Position numbers and translations under genes: made by a program. From Pontederia crassipes (taxonomy: Eukaryota > Streptophyta > Magnoliopsida > Commelinales > Pontederiaceae): 64,000 bases of DNA. The notes under the pieces are model-generated. The model made no database searches. It saw only the letters and a program-made list of their open reading frames with translations, and had not been told where the DNA came from. Shown in pieces: positions 21,879-36,467 of this stretch (the first letter of the stretch is position 1; each line of letters starts with the position of its first letter). The stretch spans positions 60,771,947 to 60,835,946 of the forward strand of contig CM060191.1 in the NCBI GenBank assembly GCA_030549335.1, in the 5' to 3' direction.

Positions 21879-23492
21879 ATGAGAGAGGTAACAGCAGCAA
21901 GCAGAATAGAGGAAATGAGAGATGGCAGTCTCCGCCGCCTCCTAGGGACACCAATTTCCCGCTACATTCAAAACTCCTCCTCCTCCTCCTCCCCCCCTCT
22001 GAAACCCAACTCAAACTCCATTGCTGCTTTCCTTCAGCTCTTCATTGATTCCGATTCGCCTTCCAAAGGCCGATCGCTCCACGCCGATCTCATCAAGGCC
22101 GGCACCCGATGCAACACAAATATTTCCATCAAGCTCCTCATTCTACACCTCAAATGCGGGTCCATCGCCAACGCGCGTCACGTGTTCGACCGGATGCCAA
22201 AGCCGACGCTCTCGGCTTTCAACTACATGATCGCCGGGTACTTCAAACGAGGTTCGGCCGAGAAGTCGCTGGACCTCGTCCGGAAGCTAACGTTTTCCGA
22301 CGGGAGGGCGGACGGGTTCACCTTGTCGATGGTCCTCAAGATCTCCGTGATGTTAACTTCGTTGGACGTCGCGCGGCAGGCGCATGCTCAGATCATCAGA
22401 CTCGGCTTTTACTCCGATGACGTGGTCCTTGCTGCTTTGATCGATTCTTACGTGAAGAACGAGAAGCTGGGATATGCAAAAGGTGTGTTCGATGCAATGC
22501 CTGAGAGGAATCTGATATGTTCCACTGCGTTGATTGTTGGCTATCTGAATCATGGGGCAACTGGTGACGCTGAGGAAGTATTCAGGAGCTTGAAAGAAAA
22601 GGATATAGTGGTGTTCAACGCTATGATCGAAGGGTACAGCAAGACGATAGATACTGCAGGGAGCTCCCTTCAAGTGTATAAGAACATGCAAATGGTCGGT
22701 TTCCGGCCGACACTTTCTACTTTTGTCAGCGTGATTGGAGCTTGCTCTCTTTTATCGGTGATGGAATTTGGGCAACAAGTCCATGCACAGATGATGAAGC
22801 TTGACCTGTCATCTGATGTGAAATCGGGCAGCGCACTCGTGGACATGTACTCAAAGTGTGGAAAGGTCGACGAAGCGAGGCAGGCATTCAATCGCATGCC
22901 GGAGCGCAATGTTATATCTTGGACTTCTATGATCGACGGATACGGCAAGAACGGAATGCCAAACAAGGCAATTGATCTTTTTTACCAAATGAAGCTAAGC
23001 CAAAACATTAGGCCCAATCATGCTACGTTTCTAAGTGCTTTATCAGCTTGTGCACATGCGGGTTTGGTGTCTGCAGGCAGAGAGATTTTTGAGAGCATGG
23101 AGAAGGATTTCTTGCTCGCGCCGAGGATGGAGCATTACGCTTGCATGGTCGATCTGCTGGGACGTTGTGGATTCTTGAAGGAAGCACATGATTTTGTAAG
23201 GCGGATCCCTGGCAAGCCAAACTCCGACGTATGGACAGCGTTGCTTGGTGCATCAAGGCTTCACGGCAATTTGGAGATTGCAGACATTGCGGCAAAGGAG
23301 GTATTCAATATGAGGGAATCAAGGCCAGGGGCATACATGGCGCTGTCCAATGCATTTGCGTCCGTGGAGAAGTGGCAGGGCGTGGCAGAAGTGAGGCAGC
23401 TGATGAAACAGAGGGATGTGTCTAAAGATGTTGGTCGGAGTTGGATTGGGACAGATGAAGGTCCCTGTAATTTCCGTGCTTTGCAGAGGTGA
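21879..23492 (+). CDS. PLS-class pentatricopeptide repeat protein, At1g28690-like
   Basis: Intronless gene for an organelle RNA-binding PPR protein. The open frame reaches back to 21795, but the first 28 residues are unlike the family. ATGs at 21879 (537 aa) and 21915 (525 aa) fit better. After a Ser-rich presequence, tandem PPR motifs run from about residue 50 to the end, for example KPTLSAFNYMIAGYFKRG, RNLICSTALIVGYLNHG, KDIVVFNAMIEGYSKT, RNVISWTSMIDGYGKNG and the MEHYACMVDLLGRCG signature typical of the PLS-E type. There is an E-like C-terminal part but no DYW deaminase domain. The text resembles Arabidopsis At1g28690 (predicted mitochondrial, about 520 aa) as I recall it. The transcript target is unknown. 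It appears intact. Confidence 0.88.
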   Translation: MREVTAASRIEEMRDGSLRRLLGTPISRYIQNSSSSSSPPLKPNSNSIAAFLQLFIDSDSPSKGRSLHADLIKAGTRCNTNISIKLLILHLKCGSIANARHVFDRMPKPTLSAFNYMIAGYFKRGSAEKSLDLVRKLTFSDGRADGFTLSMVLKISVMLTSLDVARQAHAQIIRLGFYSDDVVLAALIDSYVKNEKLGYAKGVFDAMPERNLICSTALIVGYLNHGATGDAEEVFRSLKEKDIVVFNAMIEGYSKTIDTAGSSLQVYKNMQMVGFRPTLSTFVSVIGACSLLSVMEFGQQVHAQMMKLDLSSDVKSGSALVDMYSKCGKVDEARQAFNRMPERNVISWTSMIDGYGKNGMPNKAIDLFYQMKLSQNIRPNHATFLSALSACAHAGLVSAGREIFESMEKDFLLAPRMEHYACMVDLLGRCGFLKEAHDFVRRIPGKPNSDVWTALLGASRLHGNLEIADIAAKEVFNMRESRPGAYMALSNAFASVEKWQGVAEVRQLMKQRDVSKDVGRSWIGTDEGPCNFRALQR

Positions 23493-23993
23493 ATTCTGGT
23501 TCAGGCTTGCGTTCATCCAGAACAATGTTGCTGCCACTCCCTCGTTGTGAACTTGTTGCAGGAATCACTTTTAACTTAAGGAAGATTTTGTTGCAGCTTA
23601 GAATTATTAGCGTGGACTTGCTCAGGTTTTCATGAGGTGTGTTAAATGATCTTACCATGGGAGATATGTGTCGTTTGACCATTTGACCTTATCTCTACCC
23701 TTTCTGCATTCATCTCTCTTCCACAAGTTGGCAGTGTTGAAGGGCACAGTACAGAGTTGTAAACTTGTACGAGCCTTGTAGAACATATCCTTCTCGGAGG
23801 TGGGTGCGTGGTAAACTGGTACGGTGGTACCGCCGTCACAATAAAATGAGGCGAGGAAATATGCATAGTAATATCGTCTACCGAAATAAATAAAACAAAA
23901 ATACGGGAAAAGAAATCCAAATATGTGGCTGGATGAGCTCAGTGGTCTCCCATCAACCAAATCCCCCCCAACCCTATCTTCTTCTTCCACCCA
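23493..23993. other. PPR 3' end and petC upstream spacer
   Basis: About 500 bp with no further gene. It should hold the PPR 3' UTR and the proximal petC promoter. Short minus-strand ORFs have no recognisable similarity. Confidence 0.45.
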
Positions 23994-24005
23994 GATATAT
24001 ACAAA
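23994..24005 (+). promoter_or_regulatory. Probable TATA box of petC
   Basis: GATATATACAAA sits about 50-60 bp upstream of the petC start codon, a plausible place for a TATA box with a short leader. Confidence 0.55.
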
Positions 24006-24052
24006 CCCAGTTTCGTTCCTGTTCGTAGGCTAGAGGTTCCGATTCCATCCCC

Positions 24053-26856
<2,804 letters not shown>

Positions 26857-28433
26857 AATCCTCATTCATTAATCGGACATCAATATGCTCCCAGAAAGCT
26901 ACTTGTTTCATGTGTTATTTCCGCCCGAATGAATGAATGTCTTTGTACTAAGAAACAAATTGGTATGAACTCTTTGAAAGCTCAAATTACCAGAAACATT
27001 AATATATTTTTGGCTTATTATGTATATCCCGTTTGCAGTCAATTGTGCATTTGATCATAACAGTTTAATAGGTCATGTAAAATTTCTGATTATTTGCGTT
27101 GTTATGCGTGCCTGTGATTAACTGCACAACAGCATGGCTTCTTATCGTTATACTTGCTGTGGCTGGAAGCAAGGTGATGGCAGACGCTTGATATCCGTCA
27201 GGTCGAATGAGAAAAATAAACAAAAAAGTGTCTAGTATTTATTTTGAAATACATGTCATCTGATTCTTATAGAATTAATTTGGCTTAGCTCTAGTAAATT
27301 AAAAGTATCATTTATAATTTTTTTTATTAATTGTTCAAAAAGTAATTTGGGTTCTTTTATGAATAAAATCTTAGCATTTTCATTCCTATTATATTTTTTT
27401 GTTTTATCAATTTTACATCTGATCCTTTTACCTCATTAATTACTTTAAAAAAGGAAAGAAAAATCACAAACTGCTTTAAATATTTTTTCCCCTTTCACCT
27501 TATGAGGTTGTTTGACATTGAGTTATATATTAAGAAATTATGGATAGCTAATTCAAGGTATTTTTATTCGGTATACGAAAATAATTCAAGAATTAAGTTA
27601 TCTTTTTTTTTTATCTTGACAGTCCAAAAGAGATCTTTAATCATATGCTATGTCTATTTATAGGGATATTTTTTACTCATTCTTGAAAAAAAAATCATAG
27701 TTTCTTATGGTTACCTAAACAAAAGGCAATCTGATGACGAACTGGGTTAGAGTTATGATTATCTAAAAAGTTGACTGACAAGTTATTTCAAATAGAAAGA
27801 AGAAAACTTACATAGTTCAAGGGACTAATCATCTTTTCACGGAATTAAAACTTCATATTTATCCTCCTTCTAACAAAAATTTCCACAAAGTAAAGAAGTT
27901 AAAAATCATCAAATTCTTACCGATCCACGAAACAAAACATGCTGCTACAACTCGTGAATAAAAGATAACGGAAATTTGACGACAAAATATTCAGCTACGA
28001 CTCTTAAATTTCTGCTTCCATGAAGTTAAAATTTGGACTTTGCGTTTTCGCTTAAACATATAATTCTAATTTCTAACTAAATGGAAACGGAAATTAGCGC
28101 ATGCACAAAATTAATTGTACAAGAAAAAAAAGATATATAAAATTATTGAATTCTTTCCTTTATCCTCTATTTCATTAATCCTATTTATTTAAATAAATTT
28201 ATTTCTATTTACCATTTTCTTATTTTAAATAATTCTGATATAATTAATTGATTAAGACCACATATTAATAATTGTGTAATTTTTAATATTTCTTTAGATT
28301 TTTGTGAGATTAACTTCAACAATTAAAAAAATGTTACATTTCACTCTGTCTAATTTTTTATTACTAACATCATTCTAAGATGAATTTGAACCCACTAAAA
28401 AGAACGGTCTCAGCCATTGATTTTAAGGCTATA
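26857..28433. other. petC 3' region and AT-rich intergenic DNA
   Basis: The petC 3' UTR is expected just after 26856. The rest is AT-rich, without ORFs of interest or a clear element boundary. Confidence 0.5.
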
Positions 28434-28448
28434 TTTGGTAAAGTTAGC

Positions 28449-29024
28449 TAGCCAACCCCACCTAGTGGGATTAGGGGTGTTCACGGGTCGGGTTTGACCC
28501 GACCCGTGAACAAACCCGACCCGACCCGGCCAAAGTTGGCCGGGTCGGGTCGGGTCGGGTGGTCGGGTTACCCGACCACCTTTTTCTTTTTTTTTTTAAA
28601 TTTATTTTTTAATATAAAAAGTATTTATTATTTTATTTTTTAATACAAAATAAGGTATTTTTAAATAACAAAAATATTTTTTAAAATATCTACATACTTT
28701 TCTACATTCAAAATAATTTATTTCATATTTTTTTAGATTTTAAATGATATAAAACTATACATTTAACTAAAAAATAAAAAAAAATTAAAAAAAAAAGAAA
28801 AAAATCGGGTCGTCGGGTCGGGTCGGGTCAACTCGGGTTGGAAAATTCCAACCCGAACCCGACCCGACCCTTGGTCGGGTCGTGATCGGGTCGGGTCGGG
28901 TCGACCCGACCACCGACCCGATCCGACCCAAAAGGGGTCGGGTCGGGTCGGATTTTCGGGTTCACCGGGTCGACCCGACCCGGTGAACACCCCTAAGTGG
29001 GATAAGACTTTGTTGTTGTTGTTG
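28449..29024 (+). mobile_element. Extremely truncated LINE/SINE tail, split by a hAT MITE
   Basis: Once the MITE and its duplication are set aside, about 45 bp of retroposon tail remain: CCCCACCTAGTGGGAT followed by AAGACTTTGTTGTTGTTGT. A 15-bp target duplication TTTGGTAAAGTTAGC lies at 28434-28448 and 29025-29039. It is the same tail family as the insertion in petC intron 3, in the opposite orientation. Confidence 0.85.
28472..28995. mobile_element. hAT-type MITE with GGGTC arrays, 8-bp TSD
   Basis: Begins TAGGGGTGTTCACGGGTCGG and ends with the near-inverse ...CCCGGTGAACACCCCTA. The perfect 8-bp duplication AGTGGGAT (28464-28471 and 28996-29003) marks the hAT superfamily. Both ends consist largely of CGGGTC/GACCCG repeats, up to about 100 bp on the left and 190 bp on the right, around an AT-rich centre. 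No transposase is present (524 bp). A minus-strand ORF within it is a reading of the repeats. Confidence 0.9.
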
Positions 29025-29039
29025 TTTGGTAAAGTTAGC

Positions 29040-29962
29040 GATTCGATTAGATAGCGGTTCGACTAGAGGATAACGATTTGATTAGAGGATAGCGGTTAAC
29101 TATTAACGGATAATAATTTGTTTACAAATTTGATAAAAGCTATTTGATAAATATAGCGGTTGAATTAGCATATATTTGTATAATGATAAAAATAGACATA
29201 AGAATATAATTTAGATTTATTCTTATAAGCATCATATCCATAATAATTAATTTAAAATATTTTATTTTGAATAAATTTTTTTAATACAAATTATTGATTA
29301 TTTTAATTTTTTTTCTTTTAAGTAAGATTAAAGATGTGATATATTAAATAAAAAATAATATATGATGTTTAAAAAATTAAACAAAGTTTTATATTAAAAC
29401 AAATGAGAGTATAATAGGAATAAATACAAAACCACTATAATATATTCTTTATGAGCTAGTAGGAATAGTTTATAGCGTTTTGTCCTAAAATTTCTAAACA
29501 CTACTTTAAAAAAATACGTATACGTAAAGATACGTCACTAGATATCTATAGCTAGCAACTATATTCGTATTGATCCATATTATGTAGATATACCACTAGA
29601 TACATCTTCAATCGGTGATGATTGATCAATTAATCAGGTATATACATATCCATATTTTCTAATTTTTCCGATGCATATATTTATTTTGGATATGACTGTT
29701 AATACAAATCTATGATGTGAACATTTGATTTAGTTAAGAGGATCAATATTCACATATCTTATCACTTCAACTAACCATTTGCAGGTATCTTGCACCAACT
29801 TGCGTCGATTATTTCACATATCTTAATTAACTTGTTCTAATTGCCGAACATAAATGTCGAAGCAGTTAGAAAATCATCAAACACGAATTTCAGAAGGCAT
29901 CATACAATATGTTAATTTTTTTCCAGATACTTTTTACTGTTTAGTTAATCATGGATTAGTTC
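29040..29962. other. AT-rich intergenic DNA
   Basis: No gene. From 29037 to 29110 there are short imperfect repeats around CGATTCGATTAGA and GGATAGCGGTT. The remainder is AT-rich and unstructured to the eye. Confidence 0.45.
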
Positions 29963-32900
29963 TGTAACGCCCAAGATTTTTTAAAAAAATGAGGATAAAA
30001 AAAGAAAGAAAAACCGAATATGAAAAAGATAAAAAGGAGAAATAAGGATTTAAATCTTTCTGGAGATAAGATCTAATATTGGAATTCCTATGGAACTCAA
30101 ATTCTTCTTCTATAAATATGAGGTCAAATCAAACAAATCAACTCCTTTAAATTTCTTGCAAGTTGGCCCTACCTTCTCTCATGTTTTTTGATGTTTTCCC
30201 GAGTCATATTGCACCTGACGGCTGCCGCCACACAGGAGAGATGTGGACAGTGGTGAACATGAAAGTGGCCGAAAGATGGACAGGAAGAAGAAGACTGCAG
30301 GATTAGTTTCTTGGACAGAAACTTATAAAGTATGAAATTAGGATAGATTCAACGTAGAATTGAAGCATGCTCTGGTTAATCCCTAATTATAATACAATGA
30401 GTTATGATGAATTGATAATGTTTGATGCCGATCATTGCCGGAAAGACGATCGAAAAATTAACGAAATCCGTTTGGGGTTTTATGAAACTCGGCCCGAGCA
30501 GGTCCACACTCGGATCGTGTTCGTCGAAACTCAATCTGAATCCGCCATTGTCAAGAGCTATGAGCTTTCGACGAAGATGAACCCGACCCAGATTAATGTA
30601 AACTCGGCCTGGGCGGTCCCATGATAAGAATTGCGTCGGCCGTGATTTTCGACCAAACAAACGATCAAACTTGGCTAGGGTACAACCCAGACCTGGCCCG
30701 AGTTTAGGCATTATTTTTTTAGAACAATGTCTGATGAACTCGGCCCGGGTTTTCATCCATACTTGGCTCGAGTTCCGATACTATCAAGATGATTTTTATG
30801 ATCTTTTGATCCCTAATTCATGTGCTAAATCTTGATCTTAATTATGATTATTATGTCATTTATGCTCCTGATTTACTCTCTATGAATCTATCTTGTAGTC
30901 TTGATTTAAGTCATAATAAATATTAATTAAAATTTGTAAGAAAAAGATGAAAAATGTTAAATAGAGTGTTTTTTTATAATGGAATGGCGGCGGTCAGGCA
31001 TGGGCTGACTTCAGTTAATTAAAGGCTGATTCCGATTGGCGATGGGATGGCTTTGCCAATGGTGATGATGATAATGATGGGTTGAGGCACGCCTCCCCGT
31101 GGGTTGAAATATACCCCATGATAAGTAAGATGATGAAGATGAGAATTCTTGCAACTAAGTCAAAGACTAGATGACTGTGAATCAGTACCATGTTTAGTTC
31201 GTTCGTCTGGTGAGGTATAACACTCTCAAGATGAGCAACAGATAGAAGGCATATCATTTTTGCCAAGGCCTAAACTCGACCATCAAAACAAACACGTTAG
31301 CAAGCCAATGTGCAAATATGAATTTGATGGTCGAGCTGACGACTACAATGGAAAGGAATTATACTAGAGAATAGAAGGAAACTAAGTATGTGAAACGAAA
31401 AGCCCCCATGCAGTCCCATGTGCAAAACCAACCTCGATGGAATGATAGGCGTCATTGAGGAGGACCTGATCATAGGAACCAACGTCGGGACAATAGGATC
31501 AGACCATATGAGCCTCGTGATGTTAATCGCCAGCAACAACCCCAACGTCAGTCCCAATATCAACGGCCTCAACAATAGGCACAGGGCACTGGTGTTTGTC
31601 CACACTACAAGAGATTCTATATCGGAGAGTGTAGGATGAAGGACGGAGTTTGCCTATATTGTTGCCACCATGGGCACTTCATTCGGGAATGCCCTATTAA
31701 GAATAAAGATGATTCAGTCGCAACTCCGCGTGGTGCCAAAAGAGGAAACAATTTGGTGCAAGAAAGAGCCTTCCACTTGGAAGAAGATGCGATGTCGACC
31801 GATGCCGAGGTCATTAGAGGTACACTATCTATAGTTGACCTTCCTTACTATCATTTTATTTGATTCGAGTGCATCGCATTCTTTCATATCAAAAGATTAT
31901 GCTACTACTCTGAGTATACCGCTGCATAACATAAACCGCTGAATGGAGGTGATCACTCCTATGGGAATGCTCCACGCCACGAAGTACCTCCCTGAGGTAC
32001 CAGTGCTTGATACAAGGCAAGAGTTTTTCAGTATATCTGATAATAATTCCAATGACGGACTACGATGTGTTTATCGGTAACCAAGGTGAACGCAAAGCTA
32101 CTATTTGAGGTACTATAAGCAAAGAAGGAAAAGTCATTATATCTACTATGAAAGTATAGAAGATAATACAAAAAGGATGCAGAGATTTTTATAGAAAACA
32201 AGGGAAACTCCTAATCATCGTTTCATATTTATATAAGTAAGTCATTATTCAGCTAGATAGGACTTATAAAATCATGAGATTTTATTATGGTCATATGTCA
32301 TCCGTCCACAAACTGGACACTTAAAGGGTCGAGCAGTATCCGTTGGAAGTTCATCGATAATCATTCAAAAAAGGAATCGGACATTCATTTAATCTCGCAT
32401 TACCATTATAATAACATATAATGTTTAGTACTACAGAGGTGTTCATGGATAAATTAGAGGCATAAATAGAAACAAATTATCATTGTAATCAGGTATGATA
32501 TAAGTACATAAATCAAGGTCAAAATAATGAAAATTATCATTTTATTAGTCAGAACTCAAATCGAGTGTAGGTGTAACCCGGGCCGAGTTCTGACCAAATT
32601 CATCTCAAAAAAATTTGAGCAGAACCCGGGCCAGGTGCGGTTCATACTCGGGCCGAGTTGGAACGAAATCAGGTCAAGACGTTCATCTCGCTTGATCGTC
32701 TTCCTCGAGGCAAAATCGGGCCGAGTCCTATTGAACTCAAGCTGGGTCATTTCGATCGCAGAGCTCCCGAGCTTGCGACTATGATGAACTCAAGACGAGT
32801 TCACGAGAATCCGATCTGGACTGGCATAACCTGGACTAGGCTACATAGAACCCGGGCCGGTTTATGTCACATAGACACTTCAAGAATCAATTTTCAGATA

Positions 32901-33570
32901 GAACTGAATTATTTCATGATGTGATAAAAAAGACAATCTAACACTAATAATCATGAATCATGCAAGGTTTGGCCATAAGACCATCATATAGCATAGGTTT
33001 CGGCATTCATCAATAAGTTTGATGGAAACATGGAAATCATTGCATGACATATGAAATATCATAAATTCTCGTACTATGTGGTTTTTATTCTTCCTGACAT
33101 GAATTCTTCATTTAGATAAGTCATTAAAACATGCAAAATTCGTCCATAAACTAATCTATGAGGTAGATCCCTAAGACACACCATTTATCATCGATCTCAA
33201 GTTCTTCTCACAAGGTTCGTCCTCAACTTCTCCCTCGTCATCCTCCTGCATCGCCTTGGCCTGAGGAGCTCAGCAGATCGACTTCTAAGCCCTCTGGTAA
33301 AGATCACCAGGAACAATGGCTAGCAATAGTGAGAATGGAGAGAGAACAACGAGAGAAGATGAAGAAAACGAGGGGGAGAAAAGGTGAAGTCAAAAATGGG
33401 TAATGAAAGGAATATAAATGGTGGGGTTTTTCATTTCTGTCGATTCAACGTTAAGATAGTGGAGGGGATTGCAAATCTTTGGTATAATGGTGGTGTAATT
33501 AAAAGGGGAGAGAGAGAGAGTCTATACGAGATATTCGGTTTCCCCTTTTTTTAATTTGTGGTGCGTTACA
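29963..33570. mobile_element. Decayed Tekay/Del-like Ty3/gypsy remnant(s)
   Basis: The left edge TGTAACGCCCAAG at 29963 is a plus-sense LTR start, with a TATA-like TATAAATATG near 30110. The right edge GTGCGTTACA at 33570 reads, on the minus strand, as another LTR start (TGTAACGCACC); both have AACCGAATAT about 30-60 bp in. GGGCCGAGTT-type motifs near 30487-30780 are best matched by 32548-32860 in the opposite orientation. The two ends may therefore be LTRs in opposite orientation, from two insertions or an inversion. Gag and protease fragments lie between. Flanks (AGTTC and GTCAT) do not match. Confidence 0.55.
31310..31960 (+). pseudogene. gag-protease fragment, Tekay/Del-like
   Basis: Around 31560-31710 the translation shows a Cys/His-rich pair: a degenerate GECRMKDGVC segment followed by a CCHC knuckle (C-LY-C-CHHG-H-FIRE-C). 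This arrangement is known from Tekay/Del gag. Beyond a frame change near 31860, FDSSASHSFIS resembles the gypsy protease active site, where D-S-G is normal, so the catalytic Gly looks changed to Ser. Reverse transcriptase and integrase are not seen. Confidence 0.7.
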
Positions 33571-33636
33571 GTCATGTTAATCATATTTTTAATTTCATCA
33601 TAATTTATAATATTTAGATTACTTGCGCATACTTTA

Positions 33637-33877
33637 GGATCTGTTTGGTTGAGGGTGAAAGGACGGTAAGGAGGGGGAAGGGAAATGAGGAGTATTCGTT
33701 CCCCTCATTTGATTAAATTTAAGTTTGAGAGGAATGAAAGGGAAAGTATCCTCCTTTTCCTTTCATTCCTCTCAAATATTTCATTTTTCTTTCTCCTTCA
33801 AATCAGGCAAGAATAACTATTCACTTTCATTCTTTTACCTTTCTTTCCTCTTAATAAATTTTAAACCAAACAAGCCC
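33637..33877. mobile_element. PIF/Harbinger (Tourist-like) MITE
   Basis: Ends GGATCTGTTTGGTT and AACCAAACAAGCCC are inverted copies with small differences and are flanked by TTA on both sides (33634-33636 and 33878-33880). At 241 bp with no coding capacity it fits the common GGxCTGTTTGGTT Tourist-like MITEs of plants. Confidence 0.8.
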
Positions 33878-35135
33878 TTAATTTGAAATGATCTATTTAA
33901 TCATTTCAGTGGTATCACCCCACAAGTGTATCTACTCTGCGTACTGACCCGTTTGGTTGAGGATTAAAATAGGTTGGGGTTAAGATATATATTCCATCGG
34001 ATTAGACGATTTTTGAAGTTTGCATCCGATTAAGTGTATTCCACCTTTTATAAAAAATACGATAACTCATATATTTTCACTATTTACATGGTTAATTTTT
34101 TTTAAAATGACAAGATTACCCTTCGTACTTTCAGTTATCAACAACATACTCCACAACATGTCTGGCTACTTGTTCTTTTCTCACCTCGCTTGGCATAGTT
34201 GAGGTTTATATGTACAATTAAGTTTATGCCCGGCTTTGCTGCTGGTCTTCTCGAAGGAGAAGTGGCTGGTGCTTTCTCCTTGATGTGCCCAAGGTTTGTT
34301 CAAGATGCATGCACGGATGTAGCTCCTGCTCGATCGGTTGACTCTCATAATTGTTATATATAAAATGATCTAATATTTTGTAACCATGACATCTGCACTA
34401 AGGTTTATAGCAAAGACAGCTTTTGCCAATTCAATAGATGGCCTTGGCAAGGAACCGGTAGCATGATCAATTGTGGCACCATATTACATATACCATTTCT
34501 GATTAAGTTTAATTGTGTGTTAATTAGTTAGTGGTGTTTAACCATCATCTCACGCCCTGCATGCAGTGATGTTTATCCTTGATGTGCCCAGTGTTGTTTA
34601 CCATAATGTTTCATTATTGTTAATAATATCTTGAATCTACCCCAATCGAAGTAAAAGGCGCCTTCGCACTACGGGGTTCTCGCTGTTAGTCAGCGAGCCT
34701 GTAGGGGTTTAGGGGGATCCCCTGCGGAGCCGCCCCTGTATGAAAATTTTATAGGATATTTTAGATGTGATTCGAAATTGATTTATTTTCTTATCACGAG
34801 ATAAGTGTCCTATTTTGAGGAATTAATTCAGAGTCTCAGTCAGTCTGTAATTTCTTTCTATCGTCTATAGAAGGGAGTGCTTATATAAATTCCTTAGAGT
34901 CCAAATCGAAAGCAATATGATTTTGTAGTCTTTTCATCTAATAAAATTTTACGTCATTTTAAGTTTCTCAAATTTTTTTTGATGCATAATTTTTTTTGCG
35001 ATGCATAATTTTTCTTGCGGGGAAATCCTAACAATTATATATGCATTTCTCTTTCCCAAGCTTGCAGTCGTGAAAATTTTTGGCATCCAAATGCCCAATT
35101 CACGAGCATGTAGTTCTGGTTTCATTAATTCCTTA
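33878..35135. other. Intergenic with LTR-like remnant near 34640-35040
   Basis: No gene. From 34640 to 35040 there is a GC-richer patch (GGGGATCCCCTGCGGAGCCG), then CTTATATAAATTCC followed by an AATAAAATTTTACG stretch. This order (TATA, then polyadenylation-like signal) suggests a decayed LTR, but termini and target duplication are not visible. Confidence 0.4.
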
Positions 35136-35783
35136 TGGCTGCGTTTGGTACGGGAACATCAGTAGAACATTTGTTTTCGAGAACTAATTGATGTGATAGA
35201 AAAGTTTGGGTTAGTGTTTTGATGAAAAAGTGTAATGATGAGAATTTAAAAAGTTGATGTGATGGATAAGTTTTAGTGGGTGTTTGGATAAAAAGTAAGA
35301 ACTAAGAATATAATTTATTATTTTATGAGGTATAAAATTATAGTAAATAAGAATATATTATTAATATTATATTTTACATAAATTTTTATATTGTTAATAT
35401 TATTTTTATTTATTTTGATTAAAAATTTTAAATATTATTAATATTATAATTTACGTACATTTTAAAATCCAAATATAATTTATTTTTTAAAAAAATAATT
35501 GAATAGTTTAATTAATAAAATATTTATTAATTATTAGAACTAATTATTTTATAGTTTTTAATTAATAACATTTAATAAATTATTTTATAATATTCTTAAT
35601 AATGTATTAATATATTATAAATTATATATACATACAAACCAAAATAATTAAAAAAAATAGATGAAATTAAAAAAATAAAAGATTATGGCTCCAAAACAAA
35701 AAAAAGGAAATGTTGACAAATGTTCTCGCTCAACTCATGTGACGGGAACATTTCAAATGTTTCGTGCTGCCAAACGCGGCCCA
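35136..35783. mobile_element. MITE-like element, GCGTTTGG termini
   Basis: Left end TGGCTGCGTTTGGTACGGG and right end CTGCCAAACGCGGCCCA form an imperfect terminal inverted repeat, with CGGGAACAT repeated inside both ends. The flanking triplets TTA and TGA could be a mutated 3-bp duplication, so PIF/Harbinger is possible but unproven. The interior is AT-rich and non-coding. Confidence 0.6.
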
Positions 35784-36203
35784 TGAGACCGTCTTCAGTT
35801 CATCTTTTGTTTGTTTCAATTGCAATCTTAATTAATTTCTACATATTTCATGCACACTTGATGCAGGTCCACGTGGGTCCAAATATTTTAAGCAATAAGC
35901 AACTGCTGCTCCAAAACATCGACTATGCCATTGATTTGTTTTTTGGTATATATTCTAACATTGTGGATATTTCTTGGATTCTTACCTGAGGACACAGGAT
36001 ACCGCGACATGGGTTCATGGTCAGTGCATATTTTGTGCATCTTCTTTTTTACCACTAATGAAGAGAAGCTCATAAATTAACTTTTGCATCCGTGGTTGAT
36101 CCTACAGGTATTCAATTGTTCTGATTGAGATGTATAATGTTCTTAATTGAGATGTATCATGGATCGCATGAAACAGAAGCCTCGAAAAGGACTCAATTCT
36201 CTT

Positions 36204-36449
36204 CTTTTTTTTTTTTTCGGTAGCCTACCGCCGATATTTAAAAAGTGGTGTCGATCGTCCAATTTACGTAACGTTACTCAGCGCACTAGCCACATGTTAG
36301 AAGGTTGATCCATCATCGAGTCCAACTAATACGATAAGGTCTCCCCGAGTGACGTACGTGACAATAATGAATAAGACTCCGAATAAAATTTTTTTATATT
36401 ACTTAAGCGAGGTAGAGCCGCTATTATTTCACCTCAATTCTTGTTGGTG
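36204..36449 (-). mobile_element. SINE-like retroposon with poly(A), 18-bp TSD
   Basis: On the minus strand a 246-bp unit ends in a poly(A) run (T14 at about 36204-36217 on the plus strand). It is flanked by an 18-bp duplication with one mismatch (36186-36203 AAAGGACTCAATTCTCTT; 36450-36467). A GTGGCTAGTGCGCTGAG stretch on the sense strand resembles a pol III A box. I could not confirm a B box, so the tRNA origin is inferred. Confidence 0.75.
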
Positions 36450-36467
36450 AAAGGACTCAATTATCTT

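Noticed and set aside
28763..28990. GGGTC array considered as a telomere-like repeat
   Set aside because: Plant telomeres are TTTAGGG; this array lies within hAT termini with an 8-bp duplication.
30367..30756. ORFs of 85 and 126 codons on opposite strands
   Set aside because: They cover the GGCCCGAG repeat in a gypsy LTR and show no protein similarity.
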